From Irineochytrium annulatum (Eukaryota; Chytridiomycota; Chytridiomycetes; Chytridiales; Chytridiaceae), in NCBI GenBank assembly GCA_027600665.1, contig JADGJL010000301.1, positions 1-26,054 on the forward strand: a stretch of DNA of 26,054 nt, in the 5' to 3' direction. This document shows, piece by piece, positions 1 through 9,816 of the stretch (position 1 is the first letter of the stretch; the number at the start of each line of letters is the position of its first letter). The notes under the pieces were generated by a model. The model saw only the letters and a program-made list of their open reading frames with translations, ran no database searches and had not been told where the DNA came from. The position numbers and the translations under genes were made by a program.

Positions 1-700
1 TTCCATTTTCTTTAAAAGTTCTTTACTCTTTTTTAAATTCAATGTCCGAATTACGCCTGGAAAAAAACTTAATTGTTTTTAATAATTTGTTTTTTTTTTT
101 TTTTTTTGGTTTTCCGATCGATTTAATAAAAAGGAAGCACGGCAACGAACATATCAGCAAACAAACAAACTATAAGAAAACATCCGGGGCCGGCGGCAAA
201 TAATCTAGCAAGCAACACCATCGAGAAGAGCGGAGGAGATGCGGCGGTACACAACGGCAGGAGAAACATACGAAGCACAGCGTTGATGGGCAGAAAGCAT
301 ACAAACAAGGCGAGACAAAAGGAAGGAGGCGATGGGAGCGGTAAAACCAAAAACATCACAAGCAAGGGGAATGAAGCCATGTTCCCTGTCACGGCAGACT
401 TGCGCGTACTTGATCAGCTTGCGGTGTGGCCGGGTGCAGAAGAGGCCGCGAGGCTGGCGCCGAGCTGACTAGAGATTGTCACGGCAAGGCAGGTGGGCAG
501 GCCGTTGTCCCAGGACGCAGCAAGATGTCAGCGGGCAGCACGCCGATGCCTGGAGGGCTGCCGAGGAAGCCCACATGAGCGTTCTCGGAGGCGAGGAGGC
601 AAGCAAGGGATTGCAAGGCGTGAATGGCGTGCTGGACATTGTTGTGGCGGGCGTTGATTCCGTTGAGGCGAACAACAGGACAGAGCGTGGTTAACCATAC
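1..700 (-). other. Possible minus-strand retroposed sequence with poly(A) tail
   Basis: A run of 18 T at 90-107 reads on the minus strand as a poly(A) tail. An ATTAAA hexamer (plus TTTAAT at 122-127) sits 14 nt before it, the arrangement of an mRNA or non-LTR element 3' end copied into DNA. Upstream on the minus strand the sequence is pyrimidine-rich and carries several overlapping short open frames but no recognisable domain. One minus frame at about 690-510 contains VVRLNG followed by helix-like residues, faintly like the ORC4 ATPase; this is too weak to name. A second T-rich tract lies at 711-734. The element's 5' end and target-site duplication were not found. Confidence 0.25.
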
Positions 701-2262
701 ACGTCCAAGTCTTTTTTTTTCATTTTTTTTTTTTAATAACGTGCAGCAGCTGTACGATCAAGGACAAGCTAAATACAAACACATCACTTATCGCCAGAAG
801 CCCTGGGGCCCAACAATAAGACGATGGCGACAACACAGGTGTTTCACCCCCCTCACACGTCCTTCACACCCCATTCTCCTCTGCAGGGGCTATGGGGTAC
901 TCCGGAGCCTGCCACGTGGCGGCGGACTCCACACGCCACGGCGACATCTCCACAGGCACTCCGGCGGCCCCGCTCTCGGAGGCTTCCGCCGTTTGCCCAC
1001 GCCGGATGCCGTCGTCTCAATTCCACCGACAGACGCGTGAACCCGCCACTGGCGCCTGCAAGCCATGGTAGTCCCGCTCATAGTCCCGCAGCGCTGGGAC
1101 CCTCCCCTGATGCGGACCGAGCACCGCCCCCCGTGCTGGTTGTATCACTCACTGTCCCCATCCGGCCGGTCTGGTCACGTGGTTGGCCCCAAAACTACTT
1201 CTGTCCCCCCAGTAACTCGCACAAACCCGGAAAGACTAAAACAAATTAAAAGCCGTGTCACAACCGCTGTATATGACGATTATGACCAGAGTTTGAATCA
1301 TACGTTAGGATCTCATCCTTATTTTCTTTATATCTTTGGAAGGAGTAAAATTAAGTAGTTACAATGTTAGCAGAAATTGTAGCCTCATATTTTAGCTAGT
1401 TTACTATGAATTTTATTCAGTACTTTGCCTGTAGTTTCCAAGGAGTTCATTAGTCTATGAGATCTTTCTAGTGTTGACTATAGAAGGCTTGTAGCTGAGC
1501 CGAATTAGCCAATAAGAAGAATACAAGTGATTTTTGCCAAGCTGAGCCCATTAGGAGCTGCACTCACCTGCAGATATACCTCTGCGAACCCATATCCTTC
1601 ACACTGTAAAAGGCCCTCCTTCGAGATGAAGCCTTGTAGGCAGGCCGGGCGGCACTTGGCCGGCCTGGTTATTCCCGTCACTTTCGCCCACGCCACCGTT
1701 ACCTCGCAGCGTGGCTGCCATATGATTGTGAGCCATGCGCTCGATCCGATGCGATGTCCGCAACCCCGCCGTCGTGGCCTGCCCTATAGGCAGGCCGGCA
1801 TCCTGTAACCATCGGCGCCACACACGAGGGACCACCCCCCGTGCCAGATCAATCCACGTCACTGGCCGAGCGGACTCATCCGCCTCAAATCCGAGTCGCC
1901 AACCCCCGCCCGGCGGCTCCCGGCCCTCCCGGTCGCCGTTGAGGTATCCCGCCTCATTCCCCCGCTCCCGCAGTCACGCGCCACTATTTAGATTGATGAA
2001 TATTGAGCTCCAGCCGGATTCCGAACTCTATACCTCTATCAGATGCTGCTTCGTCTCCCCCTTCAACTGTGTGGCAAGGTCAACGTCCGCGAAGACGATC
2101 AACTACAGTGTGTGTGAAACCATGGCCGGGTTCACCATCTCGCGTCCCGTAAAATGTAAGTGCAAAAGCGAGCGGAGGCGCAAAGATGTGGACGCGGATC
2201 GATGGCCACAGCAAACAATTCAAGTCACCGCTCCGAGATGTGCGCCTGGTGATGATGATTGA
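701..2262. other. Gene-free stretch, GC-rich low-complexity and AT-rich patches
   Basis: Nothing in this stretch supports a gene. Open frames occur on both strands in C-rich sequence (about 830-1230 and 1600-2260), but they overlap one another, lack domains and have no consistent splice structure. A 14-base element close to TAGGCAGGCCGG occurs twice (about 1637 and 1788), so part of this may be old repeat sequence. Confidence 0.4.
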
Positions 2263-2760
2263 ATGATTGAGTATTCTTCGTTTATGGGTCAACGGGGGTT
2301 TATTGGACTGATCAGGACTAGGCCCCTAGGCACCACTCTGGCCAGAGCAAGGATCCCTTCCCTCTGCTCTCACCCCAGCGGGCCTCCAGGGAGGTCACTG
2401 TCTCTGTCAACAATTCATCAAAGGGGGATCGCCCCTGCCCACCTCCCAAACAATCCACAGAGAGCTAGGTAACGGGGATCAACGGAAATCTTCAAATACA
2501 ATGGCAACGTAAATCAAGGGGCTAGGCATAAAGGGTAATATCTAAGTCTAATTACATAATCTACACTAGGCTAACTACACCTAAACTATCTAAATAATTC
2601 ATTAAATATGTAACGAAAATGAGCGAAAACTATTAAAGAATATATAAGCGAAACTAAATATTAACAGATAAATAATAGGAAATTAATAAGAAAAAAATGA
2701 ATAATAAACATAATTAATATATACTCACCTCTATCTCTCATCCCTGAATCCCTTCGCTCA
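2263..2760 (-). repeat. LTR-like or other retroelement fragment
   Basis: Read on the minus strand, an AT-rich segment (about 2740-2500) passes into a GC-rich segment that ends in CCAATAAACCCCCG (AATAAA = plus TTTATT at 2299-2304). A long terminal repeat often has this order: AT-rich promoter part, then transcribed part, then poly(A) signal. I could not define TG...CA ends, a target-site duplication, a primer-binding site or a second copy, so this rests on composition and the poly(A) signal only. Confidence 0.25.
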
Positions 2761-3025
2761 GGGGCATAGCCGATATACCTCTATACTGACCATTGCTAAG
2801 GAGTCCAGCTCACTAAGCTTCTACCATCATTGTGCCGCGAGGAGCGCGCGCTAAAATCAGGTGCTGGCGCATCGGCAGCCAGGCACGCGCTGAAATTAAA
2901 GGGCTCGCGGGGTTGTATGTGTAAACGTTAGTGTAGGTGAAAATGTATATTGTATATTGTATTGGTGGACTGTATATTTGTCTGATATGTATGCGGTTTT
3001 CTTGTGAGCGGCCATTTCATTCTCC
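2761..3025. other. Short region upstream of the deaminase-like gene
   Basis: GC-rich to about 2915, with GCGCGC-containing stretches, then a TGTATAT-type microsatellite at about 2943-2985. It may be the promoter or a first exon of the deaminase-like gene, but no convincing start codon in the right frame was found here. Confidence 0.3.
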
Positions 3026-4025
3026 AACGAATAATGGCTCTGGGAAGTGGCGACTATCGATGCGCTCGCTAACTTCACAGATGCATCTAGCGATAGGGAG
3101 ACTTCCAAAATCGAGCGGCCAAAACGCATACAAAAGCGATATAGATTGATGTCAACGTTGACTCGGCTTCTTGTGTCAGATACAGAAGTTATCTGTACAT
3201 ATTTCGACTTTAAACTGGGGTCAAAGCTTTACATCACCGCTAACGCTGCCGACAATCTTGAAAAAACAATTGCACACCTGGGAAGTCTGTTCAGGAAGGT
3301 GCAGGTTTTAGCTGACTTGGTAGAGCGAAATGAAATACTGACAACTGGGTCACCGAATTTGAAGAATTTCTCATGAAATTCTCTGCAAAGAAGGTGGTGG
3401 GAAGATTTCTTATTTGCAGGATAAGATTACCATTGTGAGGACCCAGACGTGGGAGGTTGGTATCAAGGGGGCAGCTATGCGCCTAAACGTGGGGTTATAT
3501 TTGGGCGAACTGTATATTGCCTCGTTTACCAATCATCAAGCAAATAAATATACAGAGGATGAAATATCTGAGGCGAAGACAAAATCTAAAGCGGATGCAA
3601 AGTCTCGGATAGAGTCTATGAATGCTACACCTCAGTACAATGTTGGACTACATGCCGAGTTACAAATGGTGGAAGAGCTCACGAGAGAAGGAATAATCTC
3701 GCGGATTATTCTCTTCGTGTATAAGTTATGCTGTTTCTTATGCTATTACTAAATACGAGATATGTCTTTCCTCGCAGGCAATGATATTGTCGAGGGAACA
3801 CATGGAAAGATATACGACGGATGGAAAGTTCCATGTGGCGAGCGTTCAAAATGGATCGTTCAGCGTTTGGTTGATCGCGCCCTTCGCAAGGAATTCGCCG
3901 AATTTGCAAGGGAGGGTGCAACATCTAGCGAGCGCCGGAAGCTCGGACAGCGCACCTCGCCGCAGAAGACAACAGAGGAATACAAAATTTTAAACATTCG
4001 ATCGCCCTCTTCAGCTAGTTTCTAG
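3026..4025 (+). CDS. Deaminase-like protein (OTT_1508-type), possibly degenerate
   Basis: Three plus-strand blocks appear to belong together: about 3026-3319 (helical, RLLVSDTEVICTYF), 3420-3752 and 3753-4025. The second block contains GLHAELQMVEEL followed by KLCCFLCYY. The HAE and Cys-x-x-Cys motifs are the zinc-binding signature of the cytidine/nucleotide deaminase fold. GTHGKIYDGWK after the cysteines recalls the fungal OTT_1508-like deaminases (recognised from memory). The first two blocks need an intron (for example GTAGAG at 3320 to TTGCAG at 3419) or a frameshift. Blocks two and three are in one frame separated only by TAA at 3750-3752. A 45-nt GT-AG intron at 3733-3777 would remove that stop and keep frame, but it also deletes the second motif cysteine. 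An ATG start is not clear; the first block opens just after a stop at 3023. It may be a decayed gene. Confidence 0.45.
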
Positions 4026-4468
4026 GAGCTCCCGATCGAAAACCGGAAGATGTGGTTCATTGAACAACCATCTGAAGCTTGGGGATGACACGCTCGCGTG
4101 TGTGAGTTGTAACAACTGGCGGACTCTGCGGCGGTTTGAAAGGCCCTATTGCTTTTGCTTCAACAGGCTGTAATGTCAATCATGGGGCAGCAGGTGCATA
4201 AGGTGCCCCGAAATAGCATATAGGCACGGTCTCCTGTATCTTCTTACCCTTCATCCCAGGTGCGTGCGGGTCATTATGCGATACGTGAGGCGAATATGCA
4301 TAAAACATCTTACCCTTCATCCCAGCTTTATAAACTTTTACGGTGCCACTAGAGCAGCATTTGCCAAATTTCAACCTCGAGCGGTGGACGAAGAAGTTGG
4401 AAAGTTCACTTGCATCAGTCTAACGGTCTGCGATGTATTTGAATCAATAATTGCTAAAATACTTGTTT
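4026..4468. other. Convergent intergenic region with an 18-bp direct repeat
   Basis: This lies between the ends of the deaminase-like locus and TSR1. The sequence TCTTACCCTTCATCCCAG occurs exactly at 4242-4259 and 4308-4325, 66 bp apart. On the minus strand a 64-codon open frame (4374-4180) places the motif GMKGK twice, 22 residues apart. The length and lack of homology make a real protein doubtful; the rest is probably 3' untranslated sequence. Confidence 0.45.
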
Positions 4469-7265
4469 CTAGTCAATCTTCCACAGCTCGGTCCCCCACT
4501 TCGGGAAGACCCTCTTATACAAGGACAGCATAACTGTGTCCTGCGCCTTGAGCTGCTCATCAAACACGCACTTCATGTATCCGTGCGTGCCCAAACTCTC
4601 CTTTATATGCCCGATCCGCCCCAGCTTCGTGTGGAGCTGGATAGGCTTAAAGTAGTTCACGTCGAGCGGGTTAAAGAACATGTACCGGATCACGGCCGAC
4701 CGCTTGTTGATCTTGAACGGGTGGCCAGTCAAAAGGACACGCTTCGCGATGATTCGGTGCGGGGACGGCGGGAGCACGTTGCCGACGGCGAAGAGTACGG
4801 GAGCAGCGTCCTCCGCCGCCGGCGCGACAGCGTTGTCATCGTCGACCATCTCGGAGGACTTGGACGCGGTCGGCTCGCGGAATAGGAGGGCGGGCTCATT
4901 CGAGAAGCAGACGGGGCCGAAAAAGCTCCCGATTACGTTCCGGCTGTGATGGAAGAAGCGCTCAAACCGGTGAACGTTGTTGGTGCCGCCGCGGGTGTCC
5001 GTCGAATAGAGCGGCTTAATTTTGTATCGCCGGAAGCCGTATTGAATCAGAATTGGATCTTTTGACTTAATAATGGGTGCGGGAGCAAGGGATGTTGAGA
5101 GGGGGTCGATGCGGTGGGCGATGAACGTGGAAAGACTCGTTTTGTGCTCATGGGGGAGGAGCGAGAAGATCACGAAGATCCTGGACTGATCATACGAGTC
5201 TATAATGTCACTTAATACATTGATCAAGAGCCTAATGCTACAACATACCCATAACGGCTTTCGGCACGTTACCGATGTGCACGACGACGCGAGTGCCTGC
5301 ATTAACCCCCTCCTCAGTCTCCTTTAAAATCCTATCACGAGTTCTCCGGAAGTTCTCAAACTGGAAAATCCTCGCGTAGTCGATGGGCAGGTTCTCGTAA
5401 GGATCCCATGTCGACGTCCGTAGACTCTTCAAACCGCGAAACCGGGCGAAACGATGGCGGGCGGGGACGTCTCTAGGGGTGTCCACCTCATCAGGAAACT
5501 CGAAGTCGTCCTTCGCCGCCTTTTTCTTTTCCGCCAAGTACTCGTTATATCTGACATGCTCCGGTCAGCACCACTTCGATCAATTCCGTACATAATACGA
5601 GTAAGCTTACTGTCTCTCGTCATCGTCCACGTTAAAGTCATCGTCGAACTCGTCTTTCCCACCCTCAAGCTCGATCTCCTCATATTCTTCGTCCTCCCAC
5701 TCGACTTCCTCCTCGCCGTGCGGAACGGCCCCGTCGTCCTCGCCCGCCTCCTCCATGGCCTCGTCCTCCGACCTGTCCTCAGAATCGTTTTCATCCTCGC
5801 CTCTGTCCTCATCCTCATCATCGACAATCCAAGCAGCTTGGTAAGCCGACGTTCCCTTAGGGACGCGCACAGTCCTTTTCTTCGACCGCGCAGCTTCCTT
5901 CATCGCTGCAACCCGCGCGTCCGCCTCCGCCAACTCTTCCTCCGTCGGCCATGTTTGCTCCCCCTCCATCGGATCCGGTGTTAACTCGGAAACGAGAGAG
6001 TCCTGTTTGATATCACGATCAATACAAACACATTTAGTAAACTCTGCGGTGGCTAACCTGTAATTCGGGGTTCGGGGAGTGCAAAATGGTCGCATCCACC
6101 TCCATGCCGTTCCTTGTTTTTATAACATCTGTGATGCATTTCACTTGGAAGTCGCCGTAGTTTTGGACGTGGATAAGCCTGTTCGCCGACAAGTCCGCTC
6201 CACGGATGTAACCCGTCACCTTGAGGACGCCTGCATCCTGCACGTCCAAAAAAAAGTTTTAACGGCAGGCTCGCCAATGGACGCCTTTAAAGACACCAAC
6301 CTCGGCGTCGTTATCGCCTTCCTCAAACTCAACGTGATCAGCAACAATGTAGCTGTGCCTGTCACGCCACACCATCGGCTTCGGCCGCAACGCCGTGATA
6401 TTCCGAAGAAAAGTAATGGTCTCGCTCGGGCCGCTCAGGGAGAAAACCTTCGCGCCGGCTCCCGGAAAATGTCCCTCCAAGTAGCTCAACAAAGACTTCC
6501 GCACGTCCAGCTGGACCTTCATCTGATCGTACTCCAAATGCTGCACCACTCCAATAACATTCGGCACGCCCTGGGCCTTGATCGCCGTAAGGAGCCTCGT
6601 GCCGACGTCGTCCACCTCCACCGCCGCCGACATGACGAAGACCACGAAATCCGCAACCCGTACCGCATCCAAGACATCAATCATCCGACGCGTCAAGGGT
6701 AGCAGCTGGAGCTTCTGTCGAAAACGCTCGACACTGTAATCCCAATCGTTATACCAGAGCCGCGCACAGGGAAACGAAGGCTGCAACGCACCTCAGAGTC
6801 ACGGGCCGGCTATCAAGCGCATCCCCTGTCAGTTCGAGCGCGTTGTGAAGCGCGCTCACGACATCGACAGACTCTACGTCGGGGCAAAGTGGGACGATCG
6901 CCTGCTCATCCAATCAGCACATCACGCCAACTTGCCCTCCCACCAAATTGTACCTACCACAATCTTTGGAGGAGCGCTGGAGCCGGTGAAGAGCCTCGCG
7001 TTCGCCAAAACCTCCTCCCGCTTCTTCTTCTGGTGCAGCTTCGCAGCGTTCCGCCGGTCAGCTTTCGAGGATCCCTTCCCCGCATTCGACTTGATGGAGA
7101 CCCTCTCACCCTTTCCTGAAGCGAGGAGCAGCGGTGAGAATGTGATAGCCAGCAGTGGAAGAGTCGTTTACTACCTTTGTTCTTCGCCTTTATGGAGCCT
7201 TTCGTTGCATGCTTTGACTTAAAAGCCTTGTTGTCCTTCTTGAGCGTTTTCCGGTGATCCGACAT
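4469..7265 (-). CDS. TSR1: Ribosome biogenesis protein TSR1
   Basis: Eight exons: 7265-7175, 7115-6958, 6901-6792, 6733-6297, 6230-6058, 6002-5611, 5550-5249, 5199-4469. They join in frame to 797 residues, close to the human and yeast proteins. TSR1 binds pre-40S particles and acts in small-subunit maturation; its GTPase-like domain is catalytically inactive in the family. Visible parts are a basic N-terminus, a G-domain-like region without a GxxxxGKT loop (about 60-235), the AARP2CN segment (about 249-322, with VTGYIRG and YGDFQVK), DPMEGEQTWPTEEE, a strongly acidic linker (about 365-450), and the conserved C-terminal BMS1/TSR1 domain (about 460-790) with DEVDTPRDV, RGLKSLRTSTWDP, FSLLPHEHK, GHPFKI, GHIKESLGTHGYMKC and YKRVFPKW. 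Introns are 49-66 nt. The start at 7265 (MSDHRKTLKK) is the first ATG in good context. Splice choices at 6231-6296 and 5200-5248 were settled by family alignment. Confidence 0.95.
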
Positions 7266-7553
7266 GGCCTACGCGGGTGTGGTTCGCGCGCAAATGTCGA
7301 AGGTCGAACTTGTCAATGAGAAAAAAGCTTGAATGGAGTTTGACTGCAGTTCAATCCGAATCCGAACTGGCGGTTCGACTTCTCTTGATCCATAATTGGA
7401 TCATCTCTATCCTCGTCCAACCCACATTGCCGGTCCGCCGTCCACTTCCAAGTCGCGCCACGCCCTCCTGCCTGCTTGCTCTCGAGCCCTGCTGACGGCT
7501 GCCTTCCTGACGCTCCCGCAACCGAACTTCCACAAACCGCAGTCCTCAGACCG
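7266..7553. promoter_or_regulatory. Divergent promoter of TSR1 and forkhead gene
   Basis: These 288 bp separate the two start codons. A near-perfect palindrome, TGATCCATAATTGGATCA, lies at 7386-7403 (7-bp arms, 4-nt centre) and is a candidate protein-binding site. A GGCGG stretch lies just before it, at about 7368. No TATA box was seen. Confidence 0.55.
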
Positions 7554-9432
7554 ATGGAGGGGCCCCTCTCGCCACCGATGACAGGCTCGATGCACGGCAT
7601 GGAGCCCCCGCGCTCGCTTTCAGAGGAAATGGGCGCCTTCGATGGCAGCTTTCTTGGCATCATCGCAGACATCAACCAGCCACAGCAGCTGCCGTCGCCG
7701 CTCTTCTCCACCTCGGACTTCTCGGTGCCTCCGCAAATCACGCTGGCCCTGTCGGAGGACGGCAACGAGTCCCTGCTACTGCCAACCGGCGCACCCAGCC
7801 ACGACGTCGCCGCTCTCATGAACACGGAGCCCTACGGACGACGCAGCGCCAGCCCGAATCCGTCAAGCATCATGTCTACCTCCCCGCCGAATATTCCTCA
7901 GATCACTTTGGCTTTGGCTCAAGGGGACCACATGCACCAGCAGCACCAACAGCACCACGGCGGCTTCAAGCACGACGGATTTCCTTACCACGCGCGCTCG
8001 AGGTCCGAGTCCGAGAGGCCTAGCCCGGCTCCCTCGTCCATGTCGTCACCGAACGTGCCTAGGAAGCAGAAAAATTTCGACTTGAACTGCGAACTCGAAC
8101 CCGCGAATGGGGACGAGAAGCCAAACCACTCCTACGCCCAGCTCATCTCGCACGCCATTCAGTCGTCCCGGAACGGCATGATGACGCTTAACGACATTTA
8201 TAACTGGATCATCAACCGATACCCCTACTTCAAGACTGCACCGAAAGGCTGGAGAGTGAGCTTAACCACAATTAAATGCTGCATGTTGTAACGTTAAACT
8301 AATCTTGTGATTTCAGAATTCCGTGCGCCACAATCTGTCGCTTAACCGCGTCTTCGTCCGAGTCCCGAGACCCTCGAACGAGAGTGGAAAGGGCGCGTAC
8401 TGGATGATCGACACGACCGCTTCGACAAAGGTGAAGAACTCCCGTAAGGCCCAACTTCGTCAAACAGTCACCATTGATTCGGTCACCTCCGTCCCCGGCT
8501 CGCCCATGATGGGCCGCGACCGATCGACGTCGAGCCTCCGGAGCTGCCTCTCGGCCGACGCGCCCCACGTCACCTCATCATCCTCTAAGCTCATGCTCGA
8601 ATCTCAAACCTCTTTTGATTACGCCTCGCTTCAGGCCATGCCCGATTCTAATGTCGGCGGCGCTGGAGGGACCCAGGATCCGTTCGGTTGGTCCTACCCC
8701 GACGCCTCGATCCAGCCCGCCGCCGCCTACCAGCGTTCGTCTCATCCGCAGCAACAGCAGCAACATCACCAGCATCAGCACCAGCAACAGCATCAACACC
8801 AGCAGCACCAGTACCAGGGCTTTGCGCCTTCTCATCTCCAGCCCATATTGCCGACCTTTCTTCGAGATGACCCGCTTATCTACACGGCCGACCCGGGTGC
8901 ATCAAACCTCTCGCCCGAGACGTCCTTTAGCTCGCCCTTTCTCTCCGGCGCTAGCGGCGCGTCGTCGATGCCAGATTCAGTCCTCCACAAGCTCACGGGC
9001 CAGATTAGGCCGACGCCTCGCCCGATTCCGGACAGTCAGCGGCACTATACCCTTAGGCGGGCCGGCGCTGGCGTCGGCGCGTCGTCGTCCTCGTCCTCGT
9101 CGTCGTCCGCTGCCGGCAACGGGGACAGTCTCAGGCGTCAAATCACTCAGCGGGCCTACGGGGTCACCAAGACTGGCGCCGAAGCGTCGTCGTTGCACGC
9201 CATACTTCCTAAATCGGCAACGGAAGATCACGTGAACAACCCGATGTCGCAGCTCCAGGTTGCGATGCAGGAAGAGCAAAGCAGCTTCATGCCCAGATCC
9301 GCTTCTGACAACATAGGCATTTGGTCAATGAGGCAAACCATTCAACCGGCATTCGCGCACACGAACGCGGTCGGCGTCGTTGTTGGCGAGGAGACGATGG
9401 GTTTTGATCAGACAGAATACCCTTTTATGTAA
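7554..9432 (+). CDS. Forkhead (FOX) transcription factor
   Basis: Two exons, 7554-8255 and 8317-9432, separated by a 61-nt intron with GTGAGC and TTTCAG; 605 residues. The forkhead winged-helix DNA-binding domain covers about residues 188-268: [31 protein letters not shown], then across the intron [19 protein letters not shown] and GKGAYWMID. The recognition helix ([10 protein letters not shown]) is intact, so the protein should bind DNA in the nucleus. The RVPRPxxxxGKGxYW wing is closer to FOXJ-type than to fungal Fkh1/2 or Hcm1, by memory. No FHA domain is present. The flanks are low-complexity: a Gln/His tract at about 377-402 and a Ser run near 490. The first ATG in frame ([11 protein letters not shown]) is taken as start; the frame is open further upstream without another ATG. 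It shares a promoter with TSR1. Confidence 0.9.
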
Positions 9433-9816
9433 TGTACCTACTTGATCCATTTGCGTGGATGCGTGATGCCTTTCGTCGACTCGTTTCTCGGTTCAACACA
9501 TTCGCCCCTTGTGGACTTTTAATTTTTATATTTAAAATTCACCGTTCTTTCACTTTTCTTCTCTATTTATTCTTGGTAGGCTCCCGATCTTGGACTTTCG
9601 TAACAAGCATTTTTCATGTGACTGCAAAAAACATATTATTGTTATTGGACTTATGTACTTCGTGAATAAATATAGCAATATCGTAAAACAATTGGTGTAA
9701 GCAATATTCTGTTCGTGGTAAGCATCATAAGCATCACAAGCATCATAGCATGAGAATTTTGAACTTAGAGGATAGGAGTATGCAACTAAGCTAAGCTAGG
9801 CACAGCTAATTAATGT
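9433..9816. other. Convergent 3' intergenic region, forkhead/hydrolase
   Basis: This is AT-rich 3' untranslated sequence. A short tandem repeat of the form AGCATCA(T/C)AA lies at about 9720-9750. A poly(A) signal for the forkhead gene is listed separately; none was obvious for the hydrolase. Confidence 0.6.
9665..9670 (+). terminator. Poly(A) signal AATAAA of forkhead gene
   Basis: AATAAA lies 233 nt after the forkhead stop codon in AT-rich sequence. Confidence 0.5.

Noticed and set aside
123..392. Hydrophobic 89-codon minus-strand frame resembling a membrane protein
   Set aside because: Its hydrophobicity comes from a pyrimidine-rich strand next to the poly(A)-like tail; there is no homology or splice context.
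5454..5984. 176-codon plus-strand frame
   Set aside because: It is antisense to the acidic linker of TSR1, with no domain and no splice logic.
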